Source: Butyrivibrio sp. (GTDB taxonomy: Bacteria > Bacillota > Clostridia > Lachnospirales > Lachnospiraceae). From it: DNA of 64,000 nucleotides. Location: NCBI RefSeq assembly GCF_017635265.1, contig NZ_JAGBLU010000104.1, positions 1-64,000 of the forward strand, read 5' to 3'. How positions within the stretch are numbered: the first letter of the stretch is position 1; each line of letters begins with the position of its first letter. The position numbers were made by a program, and so were the translations under genes. A model generated the notes under the pieces. The model saw only the letters and a list, made by a program, of their open reading frames with translations. It searched no databases and was not told the origin of the DNA. Positions 9,087 to 17,691 of this stretch are shown here, in pieces.

Positions 9087-9350
9087 ATGGTAAGTCAGAA
9101 GGTAGTTATTACAAACCCTACCGGATTACATTTGAGACCTGCAGGCAATCTGTGTAAGGTAGCAATGAACTATAAGTCGCATATTACTTTTAGCTATGGA
9201 GATAATACAGCTAATGCAAAAAGCGTTCTCAGTGTACTTGGAGCTTGTATTAAGTGTGGGGACGAACTGACTTTTAAATGCGACGGACCGGATGAAGAAG
9301 AGGCTATGGAAGCTCTTGTTAAGGCAATTGAGACCGGTCTTGGCGAATAG
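9087..9350 (+). CDS. HPr-family phosphocarrier protein
   Basis: An 88-residue HPr-fold protein. The phosphoryl-acceptor His15 is in GLHLRPAG, and Ser46 (AKSVLSV), the site of HPr kinase in Firmicutes, is also present, so both phosphorylation routes are possible. Start 9087 is preferred over an upstream in-frame codon at 9066 because the protein then aligns with HPr from residue 1 and a GAGGAGG site (9067-9073) lies upstream. It is at the end of the cdaA-cdaR-glmM run, away from other PTS genes. It may be the general ptsH or a regulatory paralogue such as Crh; Crh lacks His15, so HPr is favoured. Confidence 0.85.
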   Translation: MVSQKVVITNPTGLHLRPAGNLCKVAMNYKSHITFSYGDNTANAKSVLSVLGACIKCGDELTFKCDGPDEEEAMEALVKAIETGLGE

Positions 9351-9409
9351 AATGTTTGTGTGATAAACTATCACTTGTTAATAAAAACAGAGAGGAAATA
9401 TATTTAGAT

Positions 9410-10585
9410 ATGAGAAATGTTAAGGCATTATTAGCCGCTGGCTTAGCAGCAAGCATGCTGTTCGGATGCGGCTCTGCAGGGGATGAGTCTGTTTCCGGAC
9501 TTAGTGTAGAAAAGTTGGAGGATGTGCAGAAGCCTGAAGAGGCAGTAGCAGAAGCAACTGTAGAGGAAACTGTTGATGAGGATGTTCCTCCACAGGAGGG
9601 AATGGTAAGAAGTTTATTCACAAACGAGTGGGTAGATGAAGCTGTTAACACAAACAGACCACTTGCTGTTATGTACCCTATAAACAAAGAGGCACAGCCG
9701 CAGTATGGACTTAGTAATGTAGCTGTTTTCTATGAAATCATGGAAGAAGGCAGCATGAGCCGTCAGATGGGTATCCTTGAGAATTGGGAGAGCCTTGAGA
9801 GAATCGGAAATATTCGAAGCATCCGTGATTACTTTGTATATGCAGCTCTTGAATATGATCCTGTCATTGTTCATTATGGCGGACCGGAGCTTTATGTTAA
9901 GAGTATTTTAACAAGAGATGATGTAGATAACCTCAACGGTGTCGGTGGTGTAATGGGTTCAGATTATGGTGCTTTTTTCAGAGTTCCGGAAGGAAGTACT
10001 TCTGAACACACAGCCTTCACAGACGGTGAGCATGTGACAGCAGCAATCGAAAAGGCAAAGTTTGAAACAGAACACAGAGATGAATTTGAAGGTGAGTCAC
10101 ACTTTACATTTACAGGTTATTCAAATCCAAACACTTTGGAAGATTATGGCGAGTCAGCTGTTGAGGCAACTGAGATTGATATGTCAGGATGTTTCCCTGT
10201 AACAAAATCAGCTCTTACATATGATGAGTCAAAAGGCGTGTATCTGAAGACTTTGTACGGAAGTGCACAAAAAGATGCTGTGACAGGTGAACAGCTCGCA
10301 TTTGCCAATATTATCATACAGAGAACGTATCATGAAGTTCGTGATGACAACGGTTATCTGGCATATCAGATGCATGATACAACTCGTGATGGCTATTTCA
10401 TTACAAAGGGGAAGATGATTCATGTAACATGGGAAAAGACCGGTGATTATGCACCAACAACTTACTATGATGAAGCCGGAAACGAAGTTGTATTTAATAC
10501 AGGTAAGACTATGATCTTCGTAATTCAGGAGAAGGGTGGTTCTTTCTCTAAGTTTGAAGTTAATGGTGTCACATACGCGGACTGA
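9410..10585 (+). CDS. DUF3048-domain lipoprotein (YerB-like)
   Basis: A 391-residue exported lipoprotein. The signal peptide (MRNVKALLAAGLAASMLFGC) ends in a lipobox with Cys20, followed by an acidic spacer rich in E and V (about 25-65). The remainder matches DUF3048 (YerB family): VNTNRPLAVMYPINK, GLSNVAVFYEIMEEGSM, RIGNIRSIRDYFV and a C-terminal GKTMIFVIQE. The function of the family is not established. ATG 9410 is chosen over 9356 because it gives the signal peptide directly after an AGAGGAAA site. A strong terminator follows 18 bp after the stop and closes the housekeeping transcript. Confidence 0.85.
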   Translation: MRNVKALLAAGLAASMLFGCGSAGDESVSGLSVEKLEDVQKPEEAVAEATVEETVDEDVPPQEGMVRSLFTNEWVDEAVNTNRPLAVMYPINKEAQPQYGLSNVAVFYEIMEEGSMSRQMGILENWESLERIGNIRSIRDYFVYAALEYDPVIVHYGGPELYVKSILTRDDVDNLNGVGGVMGSDYGAFFRVPEGSTSEHTAFTDGEHVTAAIEKAKFETEHRDEFEGESHFTFTGYSNPNTLEDYGESAVEATEIDMSGCFPVTKSALTYDESKGVYLKTLYGSAQKDAVTGEQLAFANIIIQRTYHEVRDDNGYLAYQMHDTTRDGYFITKGKMIHVTWEKTGDYAPTTYYDEAGNEVVFNTGKTMIFVIQEKGGSFSKFEVNGVTYAD

Positions 10586-10602
10586 TTTAATTTGCATTAT
10601 AG

Positions 10603-10630
10603 CGGACGGCAGTGATGCCGTCCGATTTTT
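10603..10630 (+). terminator. Intrinsic terminator after the DUF3048 gene
   Basis: CGGACGGC and GCCGTCCG form an 8-bp GC-rich stem around a six-base loop, followed by ATTTTTCTT. The next gene starts 25 bp later with no room for a separate full promoter, so rmlD may depend on partial read-through. Confidence 0.85.
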
Positions 10631-10654
10631 CTTAATGAAGAAGAGAGGTATAAA

Positions 10655-11530
10655 ATGGAAAAGATTATCGTAACAGGTTGTAATGGCCAGCTTGGAAGAG
10701 CAATTAATAAAGAACTTGCCAATTCGGGAAAATATGAACTTATCAACACTGATGTTTTTAAACAGGAAGGAATTACTCCCTTGGATATAACAAATGTTGA
10801 TGAGGTATTGAGACTTGCAAGGGAAGTTAAACCGGCTGCAATCATAAACTGTGCAGCATATACAGCGGTTGATAAACAGGAAAGTGATGTGGATCTTTCA
10901 TATAAGATCAATGCTATCGGTCCAAGAAATCTTGCTATAGCTGCTACAGAGACAGGAGCAAAACTTGTACATGTTTCTACGGATTATGTATTCGAAGGAA
11001 ATGGAACAAGACCATATATTGAATTTGATGCTCCAAATCCGGTTAGTGTTTACGGAAAAACAAAGCTTGCCGGAGAGGAGTTTGTAAAACAGTTTGCGAA
11101 AGATTTCTTTATTTTGAGAACAGCGTGGCTTTACGGCGATGGCAAGAATTTTGTAAAAACAATGCTTTCGCTTTCGGAAAATCATGATGAAGTAAGCGTT
11201 GTAAATGATCAGCTCGGAACTCCTACAAGTACATATGAACTTGCAAAAGCTATTTGTTATCTGCTTCCAACTGAAAACTATGGCGTTTTCCATGGGACAT
11301 GTGAAGGATCTACAAACTGGGCTGATTTTACTGAAGAAATATTCAGACTTGCCGGTAAGAATACAAAAGTTAATCATGTATCTACCAAAGAATATCAGGA
11401 AAAAAATCCGCAGTCCGCACCAAGACCTGCATATAGTATCCTTGAAAATTATATGTTTAAACTTACATCCGATTTTATGTTCGCTGACTGGCATGATGCA
11501 ATAGAAAGATACATCAAGGAACTTGGTTGA
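10655..11530 (+). CDS. rmlD: dTDP-4-dehydrorhamnose reductase
   Basis: A 291-residue short-chain dehydrogenase that performs the last step of dTDP-L-rhamnose synthesis. The NAD(P)-binding site is GCNGQLGRAI near the start, the catalytic region includes STDYVFEGNG and YGKTKLAGEEF (Tyr and Lys of YxxxK), and LRTAWLYGDG and PRPAYS are typical of RmlD. The start has an AGAGAGG site. No rmlA, rmlB or rmlC lies in the window, so they must be elsewhere. A DUF212 gene follows after 17 bp. Confidence 0.92.
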   Translation: MEKIIVTGCNGQLGRAINKELANSGKYELINTDVFKQEGITPLDITNVDEVLRLAREVKPAAIINCAAYTAVDKQESDVDLSYKINAIGPRNLAIAATETGAKLVHVSTDYVFEGNGTRPYIEFDAPNPVSVYGKTKLAGEEFVKQFAKDFFILRTAWLYGDGKNFVKTMLSLSENHDEVSVVNDQLGTPTSTYELAKAICYLLPTENYGVFHGTCEGSTNWADFTEEIFRLAGKNTKVNHVSTKEYQEKNPQSAPRPAYSILENYMFKLTSDFMFADWHDAIERYIKELG

Positions 11531-11547
11531 TCAGAATAGAGGTTTAG

Positions 11548-12003
11548 ATGCAATTATTAAATGACATATTAAGCAATACCATTTTGATGGCTTCGTTTTG
11601 GGGATGGCTTGTTGCACAGGTGCTGAAGACAATTATTTATGTGATTGTCAATAAGAACTTTAATCCGGAAAGGCTTATGGGAGATGGCGGAATGCCAAGT
11701 TCTCATTCTGCAACTGTAATGGCGCTTGTGACATCAACATTTCTGCATTTTGGAGCAGGTTCTTTTGAATTTGCAATTGCCGGTGTGCTGGCACTTATTG
11801 TAATGCATGATGCAATGGGAGTGAGACGTCAGGCAGGAAAACAGGCAGTAGTTATCAATAATATGATGGACTGGTTTAAAGAACTTGACAAAGATATTCC
11901 TACAGAGCAGAGATTAAAAGAATTTGTAGGACATACTCCTCTTCAGGTATTGTTCGGTGCTATTCTTGGAATTATAGTCGGGGCAGTAGTTTCTTCATTA
12001 TAA
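11548..12003 (+). CDS. Divergent PAP2 / DUF212 membrane protein
   Basis: A 151-residue membrane protein with about four hydrophobic spans. GDGGMPSSHSATVMAL is a divergent form of the acid-phosphatase PSGH motif and HDAMGVRRQAGKQA is diagnostic of the DUF212/YuiD family. Some relatives are thought to act on lipid phosphates, so recycling of undecaprenyl or other lipid carriers is possible, but the bacterial role is unproven. Confidence 0.85.
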   Translation: MQLLNDILSNTILMASFWGWLVAQVLKTIIYVIVNKNFNPERLMGDGGMPSSHSATVMALVTSTFLHFGAGSFEFAIAGVLALIVMHDAMGVRRQAGKQAVVINNMMDWFKELDKDIPTEQRLKEFVGHTPLQVLFGAILGIIVGAVVSSL

Positions 12004-12030
12004 TAAAAAATGCATAGGAGATAACTGATA

Positions 12031-13842
12031 ATGGTAACAGTTATACTTACTTGGATTTATGTTTTAGCTACCACCTATCTTATAGGCTATTGTGCTTTGA
12101 ATGCTTTTACTTCCCTTAAATGGATGTCAGTTCAGAGTTCAAAGGGAACATTAAAAAAATACAAAATTCGATTTCAGGAGAGCTATATAGTAGCGGGAAT
12201 AGTTGTGATTACTGTATATGCTCAGCTTGTGAGCATATTTCATGGCGTTGGTCTTATGGCTAACGCCGCATTGATTTTGTTTGATATTGTTGTCGCTTTT
12301 TACTATAGGGATAAGCTCACTGAAGAATTCTTTGGGATGAAGAATTTGCTTACAGCCAAAAAAGATTGGATATGGTATCTTCTTATTTTCCTTTTGATGG
12401 CGTATGGCACATCTCATGGAATTATGCATTATGACTCGGATCTTTATCATGCTCAGGCGATTCATTGGATTGAAGACGTGGGAGTTATAAAAGGACTTGG
12501 CAATCTTCATGTAAGACTTGCTTATAACAGTTCTTCGTTTGCACTTTCAGCTCTTTACAGTTTTGCTTTTTTGGGAAAGCAATCTTATCATACCATGGCA
12601 GGTTTTTTTGCATTACTTCTTGCATGGCAGTGCCTGGATGTAAAAACTATAGTCAGAAGAAGGCAGATTGTCATTTCGGATTTTACAAGAATTGCAGCCA
12701 TGTATTATCTTTTCACAATTTATGATGAGATGGTTGCACCTGCATCAGATTATTTTCTTTCCACAATAGTTTTTTATACTATAATCTGTTGCACGGATTT
12801 ATATGTAAGGCATGAAAAGACATATGTACCATATATCTTACTGGCTTTAGTAGGAATATATGCGATTACTATCAAGCTTTCAGCAGCTCCAATGGTTCTT
12901 TTGTCTATCATTCCAATATATAAAATGTTCCATAAAAGAACATCAGATAAGACAAAAGCATTTGGAATATCGGTCTTATTGGCACTTCTTGTGACTTTGC
13001 CTTTCTTTATCAGAAACATAATGATCTCAGGCTGGCTGTTATATCCGGTAACGATTTTGGATTTCTTTGATTTTGAGTGGGAGATTCCGAAGGGAGTGGC
13101 CCGGTATGACTCTATGGAAATCAGAACATTCGGACGTGGATACAATGATGTTGAAAGTTACATGAATGTATCGTTTACAGAGTGGGTGCCGAACTGGTTC
13201 AGGCAGCTTACCATGCTTAATAGAATTATGGTGGTACTTTCTATAATAGCAGTAGTTATTTATGTCGCCTGTGTCATCTACTTCATTGTCGTGGCAATTA
13301 TACGCAAAAATAAGGATAGCAGATTGGCAGGAAATAAGGTTTTTGATTTAAGTCATAGAAGTATGCTTAACTTCGCGGACTTTTTGACTCTGAGCGGAAC
13401 ATTGATCCTATGTCTGTTATTCTGGTTCTTTAGCGCGCCGCTTATAAGATACGGCATTGTTTACATACTGGCTGCTATTTCAATAATTTATGGAAGAATG
13501 TTGATACTCATACTTCATAAACTGAATTCTGTAAATGCGATGATTAAGGATATATCCTTTAAGGCTCTTTTGGCACTACTTTGTATTTGGATTATTTACA
13601 AGGGGGCAAACATAGTGTTAGAAGATATACCGCGGTTTAATCCACAGTACCTGATTACTCAACAGGATTACGGAACCTATGATGTGACATCTTTTGAACT
13701 TGGAGATACTGTAATTTATTATCCGACTGAAGGTGATCGCGCAGGGTATGCGCCGTTTCCGTCATCCACTCATAACCTTACCGGTGAAGTTGAACTTATA
13801 GGCAGCGAATTGACAGACGGACTTAAAAGTGCAGGACAATAA
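12031..13842 (+). CDS. LIC_10190-like polytopic membrane protein
   Basis: A 603-residue protein with about 11-12 membrane helices. The segment MHYDSDLYHAQAIHWIEDVG followed by GLGNLHVRLAYNSSSF is characteristic of LIC_10190-type membrane proteins, which resemble GT-C glycosyltransferases: an acidic motif in the first outer loop (DSDLYH) could be the metal or substrate site. The C-terminal ~70 residues are predicted outside the cell. The start at 12031 has an AGGAG site. A hairpin overlaps the stop. It could add a sugar from a lipid-linked donor, but no activity is shown for the family as far as I know. Confidence 0.7.
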   Translation: MVTVILTWIYVLATTYLIGYCALNAFTSLKWMSVQSSKGTLKKYKIRFQESYIVAGIVVITVYAQLVSIFHGVGLMANAALILFDIVVAFYYRDKLTEEFFGMKNLLTAKKDWIWYLLIFLLMAYGTSHGIMHYDSDLYHAQAIHWIEDVGVIKGLGNLHVRLAYNSSSFALSALYSFAFLGKQSYHTMAGFFALLLAWQCLDVKTIVRRRQIVISDFTRIAAMYYLFTIYDEMVAPASDYFLSTIVFYTIICCTDLYVRHEKTYVPYILLALVGIYAITIKLSAAPMVLLSIIPIYKMFHKRTSDKTKAFGISVLLALLVTLPFFIRNIMISGWLLYPVTILDFFDFEWEIPKGVARYDSMEIRTFGRGYNDVESYMNVSFTEWVPNWFRQLTMLNRIMVVLSIIAVVIYVACVIYFIVVAIIRKNKDSRLAGNKVFDLSHRSMLNFADFLTLSGTLILCLLFWFFSAPLIRYGIVYILAAISIIYGRMLILILHKLNSVNAMIKDISFKALLALLCIWIIYKGANIVLEDIPRFNPQYLITQQDYGTYDVTSFELGDTVIYYPTEGDRAGYAPFPSSTHNLTGEVELIGSELTDGLKSAGQ

Positions 13843-13867
13843 AAATGGACTTTTAAGTCCATTTTTG
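13841..13867. terminator. Bidirectional terminator between convergent genes
   Basis: AAAAATGGACTT and AAGTCCATTTTT form a long stem with A- and T-runs on either side, so it can stop both the + transcript ending at 13842 and the minus transcript of the CAP gene ending at 13875. Confidence 0.85.
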
Positions 13868-13874
13868 ATATTAA

Positions 13875-14309
13875 TCAATAGAATTCACATGCTATATATG
13901 TATGACCGTTGGGATCGTCGTAATAGGAGATACCTACAGAAGTGAAGCAGCTTCTCAAAACATTTTCTTTGTGTTTGGGACTAAGAAGCCATGCAAGAAC
14001 AACGTTTTCTGCTTTGCGTTGGTTGTCGTTTTTTGCGTGGGCAAGATTTTCGCCTTTCGTCGAACCTACGGTATACCAGGCAGATCCGCCGGGCCTTATA
14101 TGAGAAAATGAAGTGGCACACTCCAAGGCTCTGATACTTGCAACGGCTTCAAGATCTTCGCTGTATGAAAGCGAAGGAAGACCGGATGCTTCGCGTGCAG
14201 CATTTATTTGAGAAAGAATATCATCTTTTTCAGCCGCCATGGAAGTTATAGGTGATATTATGGTGCATAAAAAAATGCACATAAAAATGCCACATATAAG
14301 TCTTTTCAT
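13875..14309 (-). CDS. Secreted CAP/SCP-domain protein
   Basis: A 144-residue protein with a cleavable signal peptide (about 1-25, hydrophobic core CGIFMCIFLCTIISPI, likely cut after SMAA). The mature part is a minimal CAP (PR-1/SCP-like) domain: INAAREASGLPSLSYSEDL, SFSHIRPGGSAW, GENLAHA and LLSPKHKENVL are the usual CAP positions, ending in ACEFY. Bacterial CAP proteins are secreted and often linked to the cell wall or sporulation, but the activity of most is unknown. It is at the lower end of CAP domain lengths. A promoter is visible upstream. Confidence 0.85.
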   Translation of the reverse strand: MKRLICGIFMCIFLCTIISPITSMAAEKDDILSQINAAREASGLPSLSYSEDLEAVASIRALECATSFSHIRPGGSAWYTVGSTKGENLAHAKNDNQRKAENVVLAWLLSPKHKENVLRSCFTSVGISYYDDPNGHTYIACEFY

Positions 14310-14346
14310 AAAATATCCCCGTTTCTAGTACTAAAATTTCTTCGTT

Positions 14347-14374
14347 CCTATAATTCGATGATACTTTATTTCAA
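14347..14374 (-). promoter_or_regulatory. Probable promoter of the CAP-domain gene
   Basis: On the minus strand, TTGAAA (14374-14369), a 16-bp spacer and TATAGG (14352-14347) match a sigma-A promoter about 40 bp upstream of the start codon. A GGGGA site precedes the ATG. Confidence 0.5.
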
Positions 14375-14406
14375 TCTTCCAAAACGGATTATTAACAGTA
14401 TTTAAT

Positions 14407-14457
14407 GGGTTTTTATACTTTTTTAAGTTAAACGTTTAAGGGTTTTATACTTTTTTT
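14407..14457. repeat. Direct repeats flanking a 12-bp palindrome
   Basis: GGGTTTTTATACTTTTTT (14407-14424) and GGGTTTTATACTTTTTTT (14440-14457) are near-identical direct repeats 33 bp apart. Between them lies the perfect palindrome TTAAACGTTTAA (14428-14439). The block sits between the end of the AraC-type gene and the CAP promoter. It looks like an operator or a T-rich terminator region. Confidence 0.5.
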
Positions 14458-14473
14458 ATATTTTGTGATGATT

Positions 14474-15334
14474 TTATTTCCATTGCAGTCGATATTCCAT
14501 TGGGCTTATTCCCTCTATTTGTTTAAAAATACGGGAGAAATAATATAGTGGAGTTATTCCACACTGATTTCCGATTTCTTCTATTGAATCTGAAGTGAAT
14601 CTAAGGAGCTGCTTGGCGTGTGTAATACGAACAGACAAAAGGTAGTTGATGATTGAAGTACCAAACTGTTCTTTAAAACCTCTTGATAGGGCGTATTTAT
14701 TTATTAAAAATTTGTCAGCAAGATTATCCAAAGTGATTTTTTCCGGATAGTGACTGTCCAGATACTCTCTAAGACCAAAAAAGATCTTGGCATTACTGTC
14801 TGTGGGGATAATATCGGGGTTCCAGCTGAAAGACATAATGAAAGTTAAAAGCGAGGACAACACTTCATTTATCCTGATATCTCTTATGTAGTCGGCTGAA
14901 TGTGCAATGGAACCGAGTTTGTCAAAAATTTTTTGAAGTTCATCAGGATTATCCGGATGAAAAACAGGTTGTCCGCCGCGCTCAATGTACTTTAAATATA
15001 TTGGCAGTACAACGTTACCGTTAAAATGTATCCATTCAAGTGACCACAGATTTTCAGATGTTCTGTGGGAGTAAGGATTATGACAGTCTATAAATACGCA
15101 GTCACCCTGCTTTATCTCGTATTCTCTGCCCTGATAATCCAAAAAACCACTGCCTGATTTAACATAAAAGAACAAAAATGATGAGAGGTTTTGTCTTTTA
15201 CTTGTATGGGTTTTTTGGGCTTTTAGATTTCCTATTTCCTGAAGGTAAAAGAGGTTACTTTTAGCAAACTCTGAGGGAGTATACAGAAGCCTGTCAGAGG
15301 ATACATATTCGCCTTGAAATAATCTGTTTTTCAT
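14474..15334 (-). CDS. AraC-family transcription regulator
   Basis: A 286-residue protein. The N-terminal half is an AraC-type cupin sensor (FYVKSGSGFLDYQGREYEIKQGDCVFI and PYSHRTSENLWSLEWIHFNG). The C-terminal ~100 residues carry two helix-turn-helix units (LDNLADKFLINKYALSRGFKEQFG and IGNQCGITPLYYFSRIFKQ, then GISPMEYR). ATG 15334 is preferred over an upstream in-frame ATG because GTGGAGT lies just before it. Such regulators usually sense sugars. It is divergent from gmd across 155 bp, so it could control the fucose/polysaccharide genes, the CAP gene, or both. Confidence 0.9.
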   Translation of the reverse strand: MKNRLFQGEYVSSDRLLYTPSEFAKSNLFYLQEIGNLKAQKTHTSKRQNLSSFLFFYVKSGSGFLDYQGREYEIKQGDCVFIDCHNPYSHRTSENLWSLEWIHFNGNVVLPIYLKYIERGGQPVFHPDNPDELQKIFDKLGSIAHSADYIRDIRINEVLSSLLTFIMSFSWNPDIIPTDSNAKIFFGLREYLDSHYPEKITLDNLADKFLINKYALSRGFKEQFGTSIINYLLSVRITHAKQLLRFTSDSIEEIGNQCGITPLYYFSRIFKQIEGISPMEYRLQWK

Positions 15335-15489
15335 AATAAAATACTCCACAACAATGATAATAGCTAGTATAAACAACTAATCAAGATAATGCAAATAAAA
15401 ATCAAGAAAGTGAATTTAAAAGGTTAAAGGCAGACAATATAATAACAAAGAAAAATGCAAATAATTGTTTTGATTTGAAAGGAAATTTT

Positions 15490-16581
15490 ATGGCAAAAAA
15501 AGCTTTAATAACAGGTATAACAGGGCAGGATGGTTCATATCTTGCAGAGTTTCTTTTGGAAAAAGGATATGATGTTCACGGTATAATCAGAAGATCTTCA
15601 GTAGATTACAGAGAGAGAATTGCTCACCTTGAAGGTCAGCCACATTTTCACCTTCACTACGGCGATCTTGGGGATTCTATGAGCATTCTTGGCGTAGTTG
15701 GAAAGGTTCGCCCTGATGAGATTTATAACCTGGCAGCTCAGTCACATGTTCAGGTTTCATTTGATTCACCTGAGTTTACGGCAGATGTTGATGCTACCGG
15801 AGTTCTTAGAGTATTGGAAGCGGTTCGTCAGTGCGGTCTTGCTGATACATGCCGTATTTATCAGGCTTCAACTTCAGAACTGTACGGAAAGGTAGAGGAA
15901 GTTCCTCAGAATGAAAAGACACCTTTCCATCCATACAGCCCATATGCTGTTGCAAAGCTCTATGGTTACTGGATTGTAAAAGAGTACAGAGAAGCTTACA
16001 ACATGTTCTGCTGCTCAGGTATTCTCTTTAACCATGAGTCAGAAAGAAGAGGAGAGACTTTCGTAACACGTAAGATTACTCTTGCTGCTTCAAGAATTGC
16101 TCAAGGCAAACAGGATAAGCTTTACCTTGGAAATCTTTCAAGTCTTCGTGACTGGGGATATGCCAAGGACTATGTTGAGTGTATGTGGCTTATCTTGCAG
16201 AATGACAAGCCTGAAGATTTTGTTATTGCAACAGGCGTTCAGCATTCTGTCAGAGAATTTGCACAGCTTGCATTCCACTATGCAGGTATTGAGCTTGAAT
16301 TCAAGGGTGAAGGTGCTGATGAAAAGGGATATGATAAGGCGACAGGTAAGGTTCTTATAGAAGTTTCACCTGATTTCTACAGACCTACAGACGTTGTAAA
16401 CCTATGGGGAGATCCTACAAAGGCAAAAGAAAAGCTTCATTGGAATCCACAGACAACATCCTTTGAAGACCTTGTAAGAATCATGGTTGAGCATGATATG
16501 GCCAAGGTTGCTGTTGAGAGAGCCAATGAGCACGTTGAGTTTAACCTTGCAGAGTTCCTTGAAAAGGGTATTGATAAATAA
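15490..16581 (+). CDS. gmd: GDP-mannose 4,6-dehydratase
   Basis: A 363-residue extended short-chain dehydrogenase that turns GDP-D-mannose into GDP-4-keto-6-deoxy-mannose, the first step to GDP-L-fucose. [20 protein letters not shown] binds [13 protein letters not shown] holds the catalytic Thr/Ser-Glu region, [11 protein letters not shown] the YxxxK pair, and [17 protein letters not shown] is typical of GMD. ATG 15490 is preferred over an in-frame TTG at 15475, because that TTG leads into the ribosome binding site (AAAGGAA). A TATAAT at 15438-15443 may be its -10 box, but the -35 is weak. fcl follows after 22 bp. Confidence 0.96.
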   Translation: MAKKALITGITGQDGSYLAEFLLEKGYDVHGIIRRSSVDYRERIAHLEGQPHFHLHYGDLGDSMSILGVVGKVRPDEIYNLAAQSHVQVSFDSPEFTADVDATGVLRVLEAVRQCGLADTCRIYQASTSELYGKVEEVPQNEKTPFHPYSPYAVAKLYGYWIVKEYREAYNMFCCSGILFNHESERRGETFVTRKITLAASRIAQGKQDKLYLGNLSSLRDWGYAKDYVECMWLILQNDKPEDFVIATGVQHSVREFAQLAFHYAGIELEFKGEGADEKGYDKATGKVLIEVSPDFYRPTDVVNLWGDPTKAKEKLHWNPQTTSFEDLVRIMVEHDMAKVAVERANEHVEFNLAEFLEKGIDK

Positions 16582-16603
16582 TTTAAAAAGAAGGTAAAAA
16601 GCA

Positions 16604-17548
16604 ATGATGGATTTTGATGCTAAGATTTATGTTGCCGGTCACAGAGGAATGGTTGGTTCGGCTATTGTAAGAGAGCTGCATAGACAGGGCTATTTTAATA
16701 TCGTAACCAGAACTCATAAAGAGCTTGATCTTACAAGACAGGATCAGGTTGAGAAGTTTTTTGCTGAAGAGAAACCTGAATATGTATTCCTTGCAGCTGC
16801 TAAGGTTGGTGGAATTATGGGTAATTCAGAGGCTCTTGCCGACTTTATGTATGAGAATATGATTCTTGAGATGAATGTTATTCATTCAGCATGGCAGAAT
16901 GGCTGCAAAAAGGTGGAGTTTTTGGGATCATCATGTATTTACCCAAGAATGGCTCCACAGCCAATGAAAGAGGACTGCCTTCTTACATCTGCTCTTGAAA
17001 AGACCAATGAGGCTTATGCACTTGCTAAGATATCAGGACTTAAGTACTGTGAGTACCTGAACAAGCAGTACGGAACTGATTACATTTCAGTAATGCCTAC
17101 AAACCTCTACGGACCAAACGATAACTATCACCCGACACATTCACACGTGCTTCCTGCACTTATTCGCCGTTTCCATGAGGCAAAAGAGCAGAATCTTCCG
17201 TATGTTACATGTTGGGGAGACGGAAGCCCTTTAAGAGAGTTCCTTTATGTTGATGACCTTGCTAATCTGTGTGTATTTCTTATGAACAATTACAGTGGTG
17301 ATGAGACTGTAAATGCCGGCACAGGAAAAGAGCTTACTATTAAACAGCTTACAGAAAAGGTTGCAAAGATTATCGGATATACAGGAGAGATCAGATGGGA
17401 TCCTTCTAAACCAAATGGTACACCAAGAAAGCTGTTGGATGTATCTAAAGCCAAGAGCCTTGGTTGGACATATAAGACAGAACTTGATGATGGTATCAAA
17501 CTTGCATATGAGGATTTCCTCAACAATCCTATGCGTGCAGAAAGATAA
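16604..17548 (+). CDS. fcl: GDP-L-fucose synthase
   Basis: A 314-residue 3,5-epimerase/4-reductase that completes GDP-L-fucose from the Gmd product. YVAGHRGMVGSAIVREL is the nucleotide-binding loop, LGSSCIYPRMAPQPMKED and YALAKISGLKYCEYLNKQYG carry the catalytic Ser, Tyr and Lys, and LYGPNDNYHPTHSHVLPALI is diagnostic. The gmd-fcl pair forms a two-gene transcript closed by a strong terminator 16 bp after the stop, so fucose supply is uncoupled from the assembly genes that follow. Confidence 0.96.
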   Translation: MMDFDAKIYVAGHRGMVGSAIVRELHRQGYFNIVTRTHKELDLTRQDQVEKFFAEEKPEYVFLAAAKVGGIMGNSEALADFMYENMILEMNVIHSAWQNGCKKVEFLGSSCIYPRMAPQPMKEDCLLTSALEKTNEAYALAKISGLKYCEYLNKQYGTDYISVMPTNLYGPNDNYHPTHSHVLPALIRRFHEAKEQNLPYVTCWGDGSPLREFLYVDDLANLCVFLMNNYSGDETVNAGTGKELTIKQLTEKVAKIIGYTGEIRWDPSKPNGTPRKLLDVSKAKSLGWTYKTELDDGIKLAYEDFLNNPMRAER

Positions 17549-17563
17549 GATATAAAGCCTCAA

Positions 17564-17592
17564 AAGCCTCGCATAAAGCGAGGCTTTTTTGC
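17564..17592 (+). terminator. Intrinsic terminator after fcl
   Basis: AAGCCTCGC and GCGAGGCTT form a 9-bp GC-rich stem with an ATAAA loop followed by a run of T. Confidence 0.92.
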
Positions 17593-17608
17593 GCCCCTTT
17601 TTGCTTGG

Positions 17609-17637
17609 TTGAAAGACTCAGACTTTAAGTGTAAAAT
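17609..17637 (+). promoter_or_regulatory. Probable sigma-A promoter of the first assembly operon
   Basis: TTGAAA (17609-17614), exactly 17 bp, then TAAAAT (17632-17637), about 55 bp upstream of the first glycosyltransferase start and just after the fcl terminator. Confidence 0.6.
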
Positions 17638-17691
17638 ACTGTATAGAATTGCGCTTATTGGCGGTTCTATATTTATAATTGGGAGCCGGAA

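Noticed and set aside
10898..11494. Minus-strand open frame of about 198 codons inside rmlD
   Set aside because: It lies wholly within a strongly conserved SDR gene, lacks a ribosome binding site and has an unnatural Cys/Ser/Phe-rich composition.
13902..14111. Open frame on the + strand opposite the CAP-domain gene
   Set aside because: It is the complement of a clear secreted CAP protein with signal peptide, promoter and terminator; it has no ribosome binding site and no recognisable domain.
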